Source of the DNA: Nesterenkonia sp. LB17
GTDB taxonomy: Bacteria; Actinomycetota; Actinomycetes; Actinomycetales; Micrococcaceae
Assembly: GCF_022565915.1 (NCBI RefSeq)
Contig: NZ_JAJOYX010000002.1
Location: 318,293-382,292 of the forward strand
Reading direction: 5' to 3'
DNA: 64,000 nt
Positions 18,102 to 28,228 of the stretch are shown here, one piece after another (the first letter of the stretch is position 1; the number at the start of each line of letters is the position of its first letter). Below the pieces are notes generated by a model, which did not search any database, was not told the origin of the DNA, and worked only from the letters and a program-made list of their open reading frames with translations. Made by a program: the position numbers and the translations under genes.

Positions 18102-18980
18102 ATGAGTCTCCCGTCACCGCGCAGCATCCCCAACATCCTCTCGATCGCCGGAACCGATCCCACCGGCGGCGCCGGCATCCAGGCGGACCTGAAGAGCTTT
18201 GCGGCGCACCGTGGATACGGCATGTGCGTGGTGACTGCGCTGGTGGCACAGAACACCCAGGGGGTGCGCGGCATCCACCTGCCCCCGGCGAGCTTCCTGC
18301 GCGCACAGCTGGATGCCGTGTCCGATGACGTGGCGCTGGACGCGATCAAGATAGGGATGCTCGGCACCGAGGAGATCATCACCACGGTGGCCGAGTGGCT
18401 GGACGCGCTGGGGCTCAGCGGGGATCACGACGACGCCGGGATCCGACCCGTGCTGGTGCTCGACCCGGTCATGGTCGCCACCTCCGGGGACCGGCTCCTC
18501 GACGCCGCCGCGGAGTCGGCGCTGATCCACTTCCTGCACCGGGCGGACCTGATCACCCCCAACGTGCCCGAACTCGCGCTGCTGGCCGGGACCGAGCCGG
18601 CGACCGACCCCGCGGGGCTCATCTCTCAGGCGCGCACCGTGGCGGATGCACATCAGGTGGTGGTCCTCGCCAAGGGTGGACATCTCGACGACGCCTCGGC
18701 GAAGGAGTTCGTCGTCGACACCCTGGTCTACCCCGGGCAGTCAGGAGCGCGTCAGGAGGAGGAGCAGTTCCTCTCGCCGCGGATCCACACGCAGAACACC
18801 CACGGGACCGGTTGCTCGGTCTCCGCGGCGCTGGCGACTCTCGCCGCCCGCGGCCACAGCTGGTCGACCGCGCTGCCGGTGGTCAAGGACTGGATGACGG
18901 CCGCGCTCCAGGACTCTGAACGCCTCGACGTCGGCAAGGGTCACGGCCCGATCCAGCACTTCGCGCAGCTCTGGCGCTGA
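18102..18980 (+). CDS. thiD: Hydroxymethylpyrimidine (phospho)kinase
   Basis: A 292-residue ribokinase-fold kinase that phosphorylates HMP and HMP-P in thiamine synthesis, with possible pyridoxine kinase side activity. Seen motifs: opening SIAGTDPTGGAGIQADLKSF, AIKIGMLGTEE, DPVMVATSGDRLL, LITPNVPELALLAGTEP, and the anion-hole motif HGTGCSVSAALATLAARG with the catalytic Cys/Asp region. It is longer than usual because of two short loops. No TPP riboswitch is visible upstream and no other thi gene is nearby. It is convergent with the alarmone synthetase gene. Confidence 0.9.
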   Translation: MSLPSPRSIPNILSIAGTDPTGGAGIQADLKSFAAHRGYGMCVVTALVAQNTQGVRGIHLPPASFLRAQLDAVSDDVALDAIKIGMLGTEEIITTVAEWLDALGLSGDHDDAGIRPVLVLDPVMVATSGDRLLDAAAESALIHFLHRADLITPNVPELALLAGTEPATDPAGLISQARTVADAHQVVVLAKGGHLDDASAKEFVVDTLVYPGQSGARQEEEQFLSPRIHTQNTHGTGCSVSAALATLAARGHSWSTALPVVKDWMTAALQDSERLDVGKGHGPIQHFAQLWR

Positions 18981-19023
18981 GCTTCCAGCGCGTACCTGCC
19001 GGCGTCGGGCTGGCGCAGATGCC

Positions 19024-20019
19024 TCAGCCCTGCGGCGTCTCGTGCGGTCCACCGGCGTGCTTGGCGATGTCTTCCCACTTCCAGGTGGTCCCCATCGCGT
19101 CATCCGAAGGGAACCAGGCCCCGGTGGTCGCGCGATCACGTGGAGTCGGCCCGGTGGCACCCTGACCCGAGACCGGCGCCTGATCCTTCAGCGCGGTGAC
19201 CCGGTCCCTGATCGAAGCCATCTGCTGATCCAACGCCGCGGCCTGGACCGCGGCGTCGCGCAGCTCATCGAGGATGTCGTCGGGCACCTCGCCGTCGTAG
19301 GTGTAATAGATCTTGTGCTCCAGCGAGGCCCAGAAGTCCATCGCCACGGTGCGGATCTGCACCTCCACGTAGACGAACTCGGTGCGGTTGGAGAGGAAGA
19401 CCGGCACCTGCACGATCACATGCAGGCTCTGGTACCCGTTGACCTTGGGCGTGCGGATGTAGTCCTTGACCTCGACGACCCGCAGGTCCGGCTGGCTGCA
19501 CAGCATCTCCGCGACCCAGTAGGCGTCTGAGACGAAGGAGCAGGTGATCCGGATCCCTGCGATGTCCCGGATGGAGTGCCGGATGCTCTCCAGGGTGGGT
19601 TCACAGCCATAGCGCTGCACCTTGTCCAGGATCCGGTCCAGGGATTTCAGCCGGTAGTTCACATGCTCGATGGGGGAGTAGTCGCGGGTGTGTTCGAACT
19701 CCTCGCGCAGCACGTTGATCTTGGTGAGCACCTCATCCATGCCGAACTTATAGTGCAGCTGGAACTCGGTGAGCTGCCGCCGGATGTCCACCATCCGCAC
19801 CGCCACGCCGTCACCCTCCTCTCCGGCGCTGCTGTGCAGCTCCGAGAGCAGCGCTCGGTAGACATCGGACTCGCTGCGCTGCGCCTTCTTCGCCAGCGGC
19901 GCCTGCTGGGCCAGGTCCTTGCCGGGCGGGACGCGGACCCCGGCGCTCAGCGAGACTCGGTCAGGGGCATCGACGGGCAGGAAATGGCTGTCAGTGGCAG
20001 GAGCGCGTCCAGCGGACAT
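19024..20019 (-). CDS. Small alarmone synthetase (RelA/SpoT synthetase domain only, RelQ-like)
   Basis: A 331-residue protein with the (p)ppGpp synthetase domain but no HD hydrolase, TGS or ACT domains. Key segments: RLKSLDRILDK, IRDIAGIRITCSFVSD, DYIRTPKVNGYQSLHVIV and VEVQIRTVAMDFWASLEHKI. These cover the Arg/Lys that bind ATP, the synthetase Asp, and the Glu of EVQIRT. The N-terminal 90 residues and C-terminal 60 residues are extensions, the latter ending in a disordered Gly/Thr/Pro segment. It probably makes pppGpp or ppGpp from GTP/GDP and ATP. It is monocistronic, on the opposite strand from nrdH. Confidence 0.88.
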   Translation of the reverse strand: MSAGRAPATDSHFLPVDAPDRVSLSAGVRVPPGKDLAQQAPLAKKAQRSESDVYRALLSELHSSAGEEGDGVAVRMVDIRRQLTEFQLHYKFGMDEVLTKINVLREEFEHTRDYSPIEHVNYRLKSLDRILDKVQRYGCEPTLESIRHSIRDIAGIRITCSFVSDAYWVAEMLCSQPDLRVVEVKDYIRTPKVNGYQSLHVIVQVPVFLSNRTEFVYVEVQIRTVAMDFWASLEHKIYYTYDGEVPDDILDELRDAAVQAAALDQQMASIRDRVTALKDQAPVSGQGATGPTPRDRATTGAWFPSDDAMGTTWKWEDIAKHAGGPHETPQG

Positions 20020-20364
20020 GGGGGAAGTTCTCCTAGGGGGTTTCAGGGGTTCACAGCGCGGGGCTGGGAGACGACGGTCACGGGACCGGTGATTCTGATT
20101 CTCGACCCTAGGTGCACTCTCTGTGAAGTCCCTCTACGGAATCGTTGTGATCGCCCAGACAGCTTCCGCCGACAGCCGCGAAGCCGCGATACTCTGCAGG
20201 ACCCATGTTTGGGCGGTATTGCTCGTCGATGGGATCCTGGATGAGACCCCAACCACAACATCTGGTGAATGATCGAGGGCGCAGACGCAACATCTTCCGA
20301 TTTCACGGTCCAGACACGCCGAGACACGCGGTGGTTCAAGAAACTTCTTCTCGGGAGTATCGAA

Positions 20365-20380
20365 CTCCACAGCTGTGGAG
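20365..20380. repeat. 16-bp perfect palindrome upstream of nrdH
   Basis: CTCCACAGCTGTGGAG reads identically on both strands. The half-site TCCACAG recurs 65 bp downstream, which suggests a regulator binding site family rather than chance. Confidence 0.5.
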
Positions 20381-20426
20381 GAAGAGCGGGTGAGGGCGCC
20401 GCTTCCGCGCCATTCCAGGGGAGTCA

Positions 20427-20449
20427 TGGTCCACAGGTCCTGTGGACAG
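20427..20449. promoter_or_regulatory. Inverted pair of DnaA-box-like sites
   Basis: TGGTCCACA (20427-20435, plus strand) and, on the minus strand, CTGTCCACA (20441-20449) each match the high-GC DnaA box TTGTCCACA at 8 of 9 positions and face each other. DnaA control of ribonucleotide reductase is known in other bacteria. Confidence 0.45.
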
Positions 20450-20474
20450 TCGGTGGAGAACTACACGGGTGCAA

Positions 20475-20522
20475 GTACATCATCTAGTGCCTGCTGATAT
20501 CGCCGAACCCAAGATGTAGTAT
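20475..20522. promoter_or_regulatory. Pair of NrdR-box-like operators
   Basis: Two 16-mers, GTACATCATCTAGTGC (20475-20490) and ACCCAAGATGTAGTAT (20507-20522), resemble the NrdR box acaCwAtATaTwGtgt (the second at about 12 of 16). They are 32 bp apart start to start, i.e. three helical turns, the usual geometry of NrdR operators in front of nrd operons. Confidence 0.6.
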
Positions 20523-20562
20523 TGAGGCATAGCCAAAACGTCACGTTTGAATCGGGGAGCCC

Positions 20563-20814
20563 ATGTCTGTCACTGTCTACACCAAGCCCGCCTGCGTCCA
20601 GTGCAACGCCACTTACCGCGCCCTGGACAAGAACGGCGTGACCTACGAGACCGTCGACATCACCCAGGATGCCGAGGCCCTCGAGCGGCTGCGCGGCCTG
20701 GGCTACATGCAGGCACCCGTGGTCATCACCGAGTCCGACCACTGGTCCGGATTCCGTCCCGACAAGATCTCCGAGCTGACCGTTCAGCACGCTGCGATCA
20801 GCTCGGTCGCCTGA
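20563..20814 (+). CDS. nrdH: Glutaredoxin-like protein NrdH
   Basis: An 83-residue thioredoxin-fold electron donor for class Ib ribonucleotide reductase, reduced by thioredoxin reductase. The active site CVQC is at residues 11-14 after [10 protein letters not shown], and the C-terminal WSGFRPDKI motif that identifies NrdH is present (residues 65-73). It is the first gene of nrdHIEF, 7 bp before nrdI, and lies behind the NrdR-like boxes. Confidence 0.95.
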   Translation: MSVTVYTKPACVQCNATYRALDKNGVTYETVDITQDAEALERLRGLGYMQAPVVITESDHWSGFRPDKISELTVQHAAISSVA

Positions 20815-20821
20815 TGCAGCC

Positions 20822-21250
20822 GTGAGCACCTCGGCGAGGCTGATCTACTTCTCCTCGGTGTCGAACAACACGCACCGATTCGTGGAGAAGCTTCAGCGCG
20901 GGGCAGGGGAGGTTGCGAGGCTTCCGCTGCTCACCAGAGATGAGACCCTCGAGGCGGAACAGCCCTTCGTCCTGGTCCTTCCCTCATATGGGGCCGACGC
21001 CGGCGAAGGCTCGGTGCCGAAGCAGGTCATCAAGTTCCTCAATGTTGAATCCAACAGGAACCTCCTGCGCGGAGTGATCGGCGCGGGCAACACGAATTTT
21101 CATGAGAGCTACTGCATCGCAGGCGACATCGTCGCCGCCAAGTGCGGAGTCCCTCATCTATACAGATTTGAACTGATGGGCACACCAGAAGACGTGGCCA
21201 CGGTCGAGATGGGATTGGAAGAGTTTTGGAAACAGCAACCAAGCCGCTGA
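20822..21250 (+). CDS. nrdI: Flavodoxin-like NrdI
   Basis: A 142-residue FMN protein that activates the dimanganese cofactor of Nrd[18 protein letters not shown] is the FMN phosphate loop, and the [17 protein letters not shown] segment is conserved in NrdI. GTG start at 20822. Its 3' end would overlap nrdE if the latter uses its upstream TTG. Confidence 0.94.
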   Translation: MSTSARLIYFSSVSNNTHRFVEKLQRGAGEVARLPLLTRDETLEAEQPFVLVLPSYGADAGEGSVPKQVIKFLNVESNRNLLRGVIGAGNTNFHESYCIAGDIVAAKCGVPHLYRFELMGTPEDVATVEMGLEEFWKQQPSR

Positions 21251-21291
21251 ACGCGGCGAGCACCGCACAGACCCAGCACGGCAGGGACTCC

Positions 21292-23436
21292 ATGGACGCA
21301 CCGCTGGCCAAAGTCATGCCCGCCCAGTGGCAGGGACTGAGCTATCACGAGCTCAACGCCATGCTCAACCTCTACGGCCCCGACGGCGAGATCCAGTTCG
21401 AGGCGGATCAGCTCGCGGCCCGCCAGTACTTCCTGGACCATGTGAACACCAACACGGTCTTCTTCCACAACCTGGAGGAGAAGCTGGGCTACCTGGTCGA
21501 GAACGACTACTACGAGCCCGAGACCCTGGAGCAGTACTCCAAGGAGTTCACCAGGGCCATCTTCGACCGCGCCTACGCCGCGAAGTTCAGGTTCCCCACC
21601 TTCCTGGGCGCCTTCAAGTTCTACACCTCCTACGCGCTGAAGACCTTCGACGGTGACCGCTACCTGGAGCGCTACGAGGACCGCGTGACCATGGTCGCGC
21701 TGCACCTGGCCCGCGGCGACGAGCAGCTGGCGAACAAGATGGTCGACGAGATGATCTCCGGCCGCTTCCAGCCCGCGACCCCGACCTTCCTGAACTCAGG
21801 CAAGAAGCAGCGCGGTGAGCTGGTCTCCTGCTTCCTGCTGCGCATCGAGGACAACATGGAGTCCATCGCCCGCGCCATCAACTCCTCCCTCCAGCTCTCC
21901 AAGCGCGGGGGAGGCGTGGCCCTGTCGCTGACCAACATCCGCGAGAACGGCGCCCCGATCAAGCACATCCAGAACCAGTCCTCCGGTGTGATCCCGGTGA
22001 TGAAGCTTCTGGAAGACTCCTTCTCCTACGCCAACCAGCTCGGCGCACGCCAGGGCGCCGGCGCGGTCTACCTCAACGCCCACCACCCCGACATCTTCCG
22101 CTTCCTCGACACCAAGCGGGAGAACGCAGACGAGAAGATCCGGATCAAGACCCTCTCGCTCGGCGTCGTCGTCCCGGACATCACCTTCGAGCTCGCCAAG
22201 AAGAACGAGCCGATGTACCTGTTCAGCCCCTATGACGTCCAGCGCGTCTACGGGAAGGCGTTCAGCGAGATCTCGGTGACCGAGAAGTATCACGAGATGG
22301 TCGACGATGCGCGGATCCGCAAGACCAAGATCAACGCTCGCGAGTTCTTCCAGACCCTGGCCGAGATCCAGTTCGAGTCCGGCTACCCGTATGTGATGTT
22401 CGAAGACACCGTGAACCGGGCGAACCCGATCGCCGGACGGATCTCCATGTCCAACCTGTGCTCGGAGATCCTCCAGGTCTCAGAGCCCAGCGAGTACGCC
22501 GACGACCTGAGCTACTCGGAGATCGGCAAGGACATCTCCTGCAACCTTGGCTCGATGAACATCGCCAAGGCGATGGACTCACCGGACTTCGGGCAGACCA
22601 TCGAGACGGCGATCCGCACCCTGACCGCGGTCTCGGACATGTCCTACATCAACTCGGTCCCCTCCATCGCTGAGGGCAACCGGCGCTCCCACGCGATCGG
22701 TCTGGGGCAGATGAACCTGCACGGCTACCTGGCGCGGGAACGCGTCTACTACGGGTCCGAAGAGGGCATCGACTTCACCAACATCTACTTCTACACGGTG
22801 CTCTATCACGCCCTGCGCTCCTCGAACCAGCTCGCGATCGAGAGCGGCCAGAGCTTCGACGGCTTCGAGAACTCCCAGTACGCCACCGGTGAGTTCTTCG
22901 AGAAGTACACCGAACAGCTCTGGGCGCCGGCGACCGAGAAGGTCCGCACCCTGTTCGGCCACGTGGCCATCCCGACCCAGGCCGACTGGCTGGAGCTCAA
23001 GGCCTCGGTCATGGCCCACGGCATCTACAACCAGAACCTGCAGGCGGTGCCGCCCACCGGCTCCATCTCCTACATCAACAACTCGACCTCTTCGATCCAC
23101 CCGGTGGCCTCGAAGATCGAGATCCGCAAAGAGGGCAAGCTCGGGCGCGTCTACTACCCGGCGCCCTACCTGACCAATGACAACCTGGAGTACTACCAGG
23201 ATGCCTATGAGATCGGGTACGAGAAGATCATCGACACCTACGCCGCTGCGACCCAGCACGTGGACCAGGGCCTGTCCCTGACGCTGTTCTTCAAGGACAC
23301 CGCCAGCACCCGCGACATCAACAAGGCGCAGATCTACGCATGGCGCAAGGGCATCAAGACGCTCTACTACATCCGCCTGCGCCAGCTTGCGCTCGAGGGC
23401 ACCGAGGTCGACGGCTGCGTCTCCTGCATGCTGTGA
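21292..23436 (+). CDS. nrdE: Class Ib ribonucleoside-diphosphate reductase alpha subunit
   Basis: Catalytic subunit reducing NDPs to dNDPs. ATG 21292 gives 714 aa, close to the NrdE norm. In-frame TTG 21226 would add 22 residues inside nrdI. Visible hallmarks: [15 protein letters not shown] (active-site Cys), [25 protein letters not shown] (thiyl radical Cys), [12 protein letters not shown] and the C-terminal redox pair DGCVSCML that NrdH re-reduces. There is no ATP-cone at the N-terminus, as expected for class Ib. No inteins or insertions. Confidence 0.95.
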   Translation: MDAPLAKVMPAQWQGLSYHELNAMLNLYGPDGEIQFEADQLAARQYFLDHVNTNTVFFHNLEEKLGYLVENDYYEPETLEQYSKEFTRAIFDRAYAAKFRFPTFLGAFKFYTSYALKTFDGDRYLERYEDRVTMVALHLARGDEQLANKMVDEMISGRFQPATPTFLNSGKKQRGELVSCFLLRIEDNMESIARAINSSLQLSKRGGGVALSLTNIRENGAPIKHIQNQSSGVIPVMKLLEDSFSYANQLGARQGAGAVYLNAHHPDIFRFLDTKRENADEKIRIKTLSLGVVVPDITFELAKKNEPMYLFSPYDVQRVYGKAFSEISVTEKYHEMVDDARIRKTKINAREFFQTLAEIQFESGYPYVMFEDTVNRANPIAGRISMSNLCSEILQVSEPSEYADDLSYSEIGKDISCNLGSMNIAKAMDSPDFGQTIETAIRTLTAVSDMSYINSVPSIAEGNRRSHAIGLGQMNLHGYLARERVYYGSEEGIDFTNIYFYTVLYHALRSSNQLAIESGQSFDGFENSQYATGEFFEKYTEQLWAPATEKVRTLFGHVAIPTQADWLELKASVMAHGIYNQNLQAVPPTGSISYINNSTSSIHPVASKIEIRKEGKLGRVYYPAPYLTNDNLEYYQDAYEIGYEKIIDTYAAATQHVDQGLSLTLFFKDTASTRDINKAQIYAWRKGIKTLYYIRLRQLALEGTEVDGCVSCML

Positions 23437-23460
23437 CCCTCGCGCCCACCGGGGCCGTGA

Positions 23461-24489
<1,029 letters not shown>

Positions 24490-24529
24490 TCCGCCCACCG
24501 GCTGACAGATCTCGCCAGACACACATCGC

Positions 24530-25324
24530 ATGACAGACACAGGGCCGCTCCAGGTCTACCGACAGCGCGCAAGCCACGGCGCCGAGGCTGACCTCGAGCT
24601 GGCCCTGACTCTGCTGCAGCGCACCCGCGCCGCGAAGGCCCTCCGCATCCGGGACTCTCAGAGCGACGGCGGGATCGCACCGTTGTTGCGGCTCTACCGT
24701 CCAGAACCCACGGTGGCCTTCGGACAGCGCGACCAGCGGCTGCCGGGATTCGCCGCGGCTGCCCAGGGCTGCCGCGAGGAGGGCTTCACTCCGCTGGTCC
24801 GTCGCGCCGGGGGTCGTGCGGCGGCCTATCATCCGGGTTCCCTGGTCATCGACCACATCGAGCCGGACCCCGATCCGATCCGTGCATCCCAGACCCGGTT
24901 CACCGAGTTCGGCGAGCTTCTGCGCGAAGCACTGGAGACGGCGGGGGTCTCGGCCCGCCTGGGACCCATCCCCGGCGAATACTGCCCGGGCGACCATTCG
25001 ATCCACGGCATCTCGAGGGTGGATCCTGACCTCAGGATCAAGCTCATCGGGACCGCCCAGCGGGTCATCAGCTCGGGCTGGCTCTTCTCCTCCTCGATCA
25101 TAGTCGAGGACGGAGCATCGATTCGTCGGGTGCTGTCCCGCGCCTATGCGGCTCTGGGGCTTCCCTGGGACCCGCTGACCGCCGGTGCGATCACCGATCT
25201 CGGCGTGGACACCACCGTGGAGAACATCGAAGCCGCGGTGCTCCAGGTCTACCGCCGGCACTGGTCGCTGGAAGAGATCGACGAACCCTCGCCGACCCCT
25301 CCCAGCGTCAATGCGCGCCGTTGA
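24530..25324 (+). CDS. Lipoate--protein ligase family protein (BPL/LplA domain)
   Basis: A 264-residue protein of the biotin/lipoate ligase fold. VRRAGGRAAAYHPGSLVID corresponds to the RRxxGGGAVxHxxGxL lipoyl-AMP binding motif, and RIKLIGTAQRVI carries the catalytic Lys region. The third Gly and the usual His are replaced (GGRAAAYH), so substrate choice may differ: it could be an octanoyl- or amidotransferase-type relative. It is 40 bp downstream of nrdF but on its own logically. It is convergent with the metallo-hydrolase. Confidence 0.75.
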   Translation: MTDTGPLQVYRQRASHGAEADLELALTLLQRTRAAKALRIRDSQSDGGIAPLLRLYRPEPTVAFGQRDQRLPGFAAAAQGCREEGFTPLVRRAGGRAAAYHPGSLVIDHIEPDPDPIRASQTRFTEFGELLREALETAGVSARLGPIPGEYCPGDHSIHGISRVDPDLRIKLIGTAQRVISSGWLFSSSIIVEDGASIRRVLSRAYAALGLPWDPLTAGAITDLGVDTTVENIEAAVLQVYRRHWSLEEIDEPSPTPPSVNARR

Positions 25325-25375
25325 TCAGTGCCCGCAGCTGATCACTCCCTGCGGCTGATCACCCTGCGCGTCCGA

Positions 25376-26032
25376 TCACTCTCCGCGATCGATCCATTCC
25401 TGCAGCTGCGGCGACTCGGCACCGATGGAGGTCGACGGGCCGTGCCCGGTGTTGACCACCGTCTCGGCCGGCAGCTCCTGGAACAGTCGAGTCCGGATCG
25501 ACTCGATGATCGTCTCGAAGCTGGAGTAGGACCGACCGGTGGCGCCGGGACCGCCGGAGAACAGCGTGTCTCCGGAGAACAGCACCGGTTGTGTTGCGCC
25601 GTCGGGGCCGGTCAGCGCCTCGGAGTAGAAGCAGGTGGACCCGGGGGAGTGGCCCGGGGTGTGGATCGCCACCAGGGTGGCGTCTCCCACGGTGAACACG
25701 TCGCCATCGCCGATGTGCACATCCGGCACGGTGCCCCCATGCACGGAGTCCCAGAGCATCTGATCCTCCGGGTTCAGATGGATCCTGCCGCCCAGGCGCT
25801 TCTGCACCTCCAGAGCCTGGCTGATGTGATCGTCATGCCCATGGGTCAGCAGGATCGCGCTCACGGCACGTTCCCCCACGGCCTTGGCCACGGCGTCGGC
25901 GTCGTGGGCGGGATCGATGATGATGACCTCGTTCGCATCGCCGATGATCCAGACGTTGTTGTCCACATCCCAGGTTCCGCCGTCGAGCGAGAACGTTCCG
26001 GAGGTGACGAGATTCTCAAAGCTGGTGCTCAT
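25376..26032 (-). CDS. MBL-fold hydrolase (probable S-formylmycothiol or glyoxalase II-type)
   Basis: A 218-residue zinc metallo-hydrolase with the core motif THGHDDHIS (HxHxDH) and downstream ligands HTPGHSPGSTCF, SGDTLF and VNTGHGPSTSIG. ATG 26032 is preferred because it follows AGGAATCCC. It begins 9 bp after the stop of mscR on the same strand. In actinobacteria this hydrolase commonly accompanies the mycothiol-dependent formaldehyde dehydrogenase and is thought to hydrolyse the S-formylmycothiol product. That substrate is inference from the neighbour. Confidence 0.85.
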   Translation of the reverse strand: MSTSFENLVTSGTFSLDGGTWDVDNNVWIIGDANEVIIIDPAHDADAVAKAVGERAVSAILLTHGHDDHISQALEVQKRLGGRIHLNPEDQMLWDSVHGGTVPDVHIGDGDVFTVGDATLVAIHTPGHSPGSTCFYSEALTGPDGATQPVLFSGDTLFSGGPGATGRSYSSFETIIESIRTRLFQELPAETVVNTGHGPSTSIGAESPQLQEWIDRGE

Positions 26033-26040
26033 GGGATTCC

Positions 26041-27150
26041 TCAATTCTGGGTGGAGGACTGAAGCTCGACGACCGAGCGCAGCACCTCGCCGCGGTTCAT
26101 CGTGTCGAAGGCTTCCTGGACCTGGTCGAGGCTGACGCGTTCGGTGACGAAGGCGTCGAGGTCGAGGTTGCCGTTGCGGTAGTGGCTCACCAGCATCGGG
26201 AAGTCCCGGGAGGGCAGGCAGTCGCCGTACCAGGAGGACTTCAGCGATCCGCCGCGGCCGAAGAAGTCGGCCAGCGGAAGCTCCAGGGTGTGTGAGGGAT
26301 CGGGAACCCCGACGAGCACCACCCGTCCGGCGAGGTCGCGGGCATAGAACGCCTGCTTGTACGTCTCTGGTCGGCCCACGGCGTCGATGACCACATCAGC
26401 GCCGAAGCCGCCGGTCAGCTCGCGGATGGTCTCGACCGCGTCGGACTCTTTCGAGTTGATGGTGTGGGTTGCGCCGAGGTCGGCCGCCTTGGCAAGCTTC
26501 CGGTCGTCCAGGTCCACGGCGATGATGGTGGTGGCCCCGGCCAGCTTCGCGCCGAGCACCGCGGCGGTGCCGACTCCGCCGGCGCCGATCACAGCGACAG
26601 ACTCGCCGCGCTTGACCTCGCCGGTGTTGATCGCTGCGCCGATTCCGGCCATGATTCCGCAGCCCAGCAGGCCCACGGCTGCATTGGACTCGGCGGGCAG
26701 GTCCTGGATCACGGTGCACTGTCCGGCGGCGACCAGGGTCTTCTCCGCGAAGGCGCCGATTCCCAGCGCGGCCTCCAGCGGGGTGCCGTCGGTGAGCGTC
26801 ATCTGCTGCTGCGCGTTGTGGGTGTCGAAGCAGTACTTCGGCTCGCCCTTGCGGCAGGCGCGGCACTCGCCGCAGACAGCTCGCCAGTTCAGGATGACGG
26901 TGTCACCGACAGTCACATTGGTCACGCCTTCGCCGATCTTTGAGACCCGGCCGGTGGCTTCGTGGCCCAGCAGGTACGGGAAGTTGTCGCCCACCTCGCC
27001 CTGCTGGTAGTGCTGATCGGTCTGACACACGCCGCAGGTGAGGACATCGACGACGACCTCACCAGCGATCGGGTCCGGCACGATGATCTGCTCGAGAACG
27101 GCGGGGCCGTTCTTCTCTTTGACGACGACGGCACTAACGGTCTGGGACAT
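26041..27150 (-). CDS. mscR: S-(hydroxymethyl)mycothiol dehydrogenase
   Basis: A 369-residue zinc-dependent medium-chain alcohol dehydrogenase (MscR/AdhE2 type) that oxidises the formaldehyde-mycothiol adduct with NAD+. Catalytic zinc residues appear in [12 protein letters not shown] and [10 protein letters not shown]. The structural-zinc cysteines are in [15 protein letters not shown] and the NAD-binding [18 protein letters not shown] follows. Strong length and motif match. It shows that the host uses mycothiol, hence an actinobacterium. Confidence 0.93.
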   Translation of the reverse strand: MSQTVSAVVVKEKNGPAVLEQIIVPDPIAGEVVVDVLTCGVCQTDQHYQQGEVGDNFPYLLGHEATGRVSKIGEGVTNVTVGDTVILNWRAVCGECRACRKGEPKYCFDTHNAQQQMTLTDGTPLEAALGIGAFAEKTLVAAGQCTVIQDLPAESNAAVGLLGCGIMAGIGAAINTGEVKRGESVAVIGAGGVGTAAVLGAKLAGATTIIAVDLDDRKLAKAADLGATHTINSKESDAVETIRELTGGFGADVVIDAVGRPETYKQAFYARDLAGRVVLVGVPDPSHTLELPLADFFGRGGSLKSSWYGDCLPSRDFPMLVSHYRNGNLDLDAFVTERVSLDQVQEAFDTMNRGEVLRSVVELQSSTQN

Positions 27151-27237
27151 TGCCAGCTCCTAAATATCTGCAGGTCACACGTTCGGCGTGTCTTGCACGC
27201 CGGTTTCCACGATATCTCAGGAGCCCGACGGTGCTCC

Positions 27238-27849
27238 TCAGCCGGTGAAGACCTGAGGGAACTGCACGATGATGCTGCCCAGCACCACCAGGTAGATCAG
27301 CGCGATGACCACCCACCACCAGTCAGCGGAGAGCTTCTGCAGTCCGGTGCCCGCGGGCAGGGCGCCGGTGGCGATGTTGCGAGCGGTGACGACCACGAAC
27401 ATCGGGATGACCGCTGCCCAGACCACCATGCAGTAGGGGCAGAGCGCGCCGATGACGAACACCGCCTGGGACCACAGCCAGATGCAGAAGATCAGCGCGA
27501 AGGTCACGCCGGCCTGCAGCCCCAGCCAGTACCAGCGCGGAAGCGGGACCCGGCTCAGGATGGTCACGGCGACAAGGATCGCCATCGGGAAGCCGATCAC
27601 GCCCAGGAAGATGTTCGGGAAGCCGAAGCTGGAAGCCTGCCAGGAGTCCATCACGAGCCCGCAGGAGACCCAGGGGTTGATGTCGCAGGCGGTGGTGTAG
27701 TCAGCGTCGCGCCAGAGCTGGACGCGCTCATACATCAGCAGCCCGCTGGCCACCGCGGCGATGACCGAGGTCAGCAGCAGCCAGAGGCCCACCGATCGTG
27801 TGGAGGCGACGGCGGGACGAATCAGCTGCTCAGTCGGGTAAAGGGCCAT
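27238..27849 (-). CDS. Vitamin K epoxide reductase (VKOR) family protein
   Basis: A 203-residue four- to five-helix membrane protein. CDINPWVSCG provides the loop cysteines and ALCPYCMVVW the CxxC active site next to the quinone pocket. Bacterial VKORs re-oxidise a DsbA-like partner, passing electrons to menaquinone to form disulfides in exported proteins. No DsbA fusion or neighbour is visible. Confidence 0.9.
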   Translation of the reverse strand: MALYPTEQLIRPAVASTRSVGLWLLLTSVIAAVASGLLMYERVQLWRDADYTTACDINPWVSCGLVMDSWQASSFGFPNIFLGVIGFPMAILVAVTILSRVPLPRWYWLGLQAGVTFALIFCIWLWSQAVFVIGALCPYCMVVWAAVIPMFVVVTARNIATGALPAGTGLQKLSADWWWVVIALIYLVVLGSIIVQFPQVFTG

Positions 27850-28228
27850 GCGGGGATTCTACGCAAGATATCTGGAGGGGTATGCGATACTGAGTTGCAT
27901 CGGCGAGCGGACCACACCCGCAGACCGAGAAGGCTTGCACGCCATCACCTGGGCCTCAGCGATGCCGCTGTGAGAAACGGTCACAGCAGAGGCCGGGGAG
28001 TGATGAGCAGCCACTGGAAGGCCGCGCAGAGCGCGCTCCGAGAATGGGAGCAGCGCCCGGAAAGCCAGTGCAGCTAGGAACATAGGTTTGAGACAACATC
28101 AATAAGTGGAATGAGCAGGTCGCACCCTTTGTGAGAGCCAGGGTCAACGCGACCGGCTGAATCCACCTAAGCAGAGCCGCAGACGCGGTGAGTGTGGCAC
28201 CGTGGGAGCGGTCAGGAGCAACTCCATA
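27850..28228. other. Long leader region upstream of RNase E gene
   Basis: About 380 bp between the VKOR gene and rne, with no convincing gene. RNase E genes often have long autoregulated 5' leaders and this stretch could be one. I see no strong hairpin or promoter that I would stake a call on. Confidence 0.35.

Larger units (their letters stand above)
20020..20562. other. Long regulatory region upstream of nrdHIEF
   Basis: About 540 bp between the divergent alarmone synthetase and nrdH with no convincing gene. It holds a 16-bp perfect palindrome at 20365-20380, a second dyad with the same TCCACAG half-sites at 20430-20446 (DnaA-box-like) and two NrdR-like boxes at 20475-20522, all described separately. 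Confidence 0.6.
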
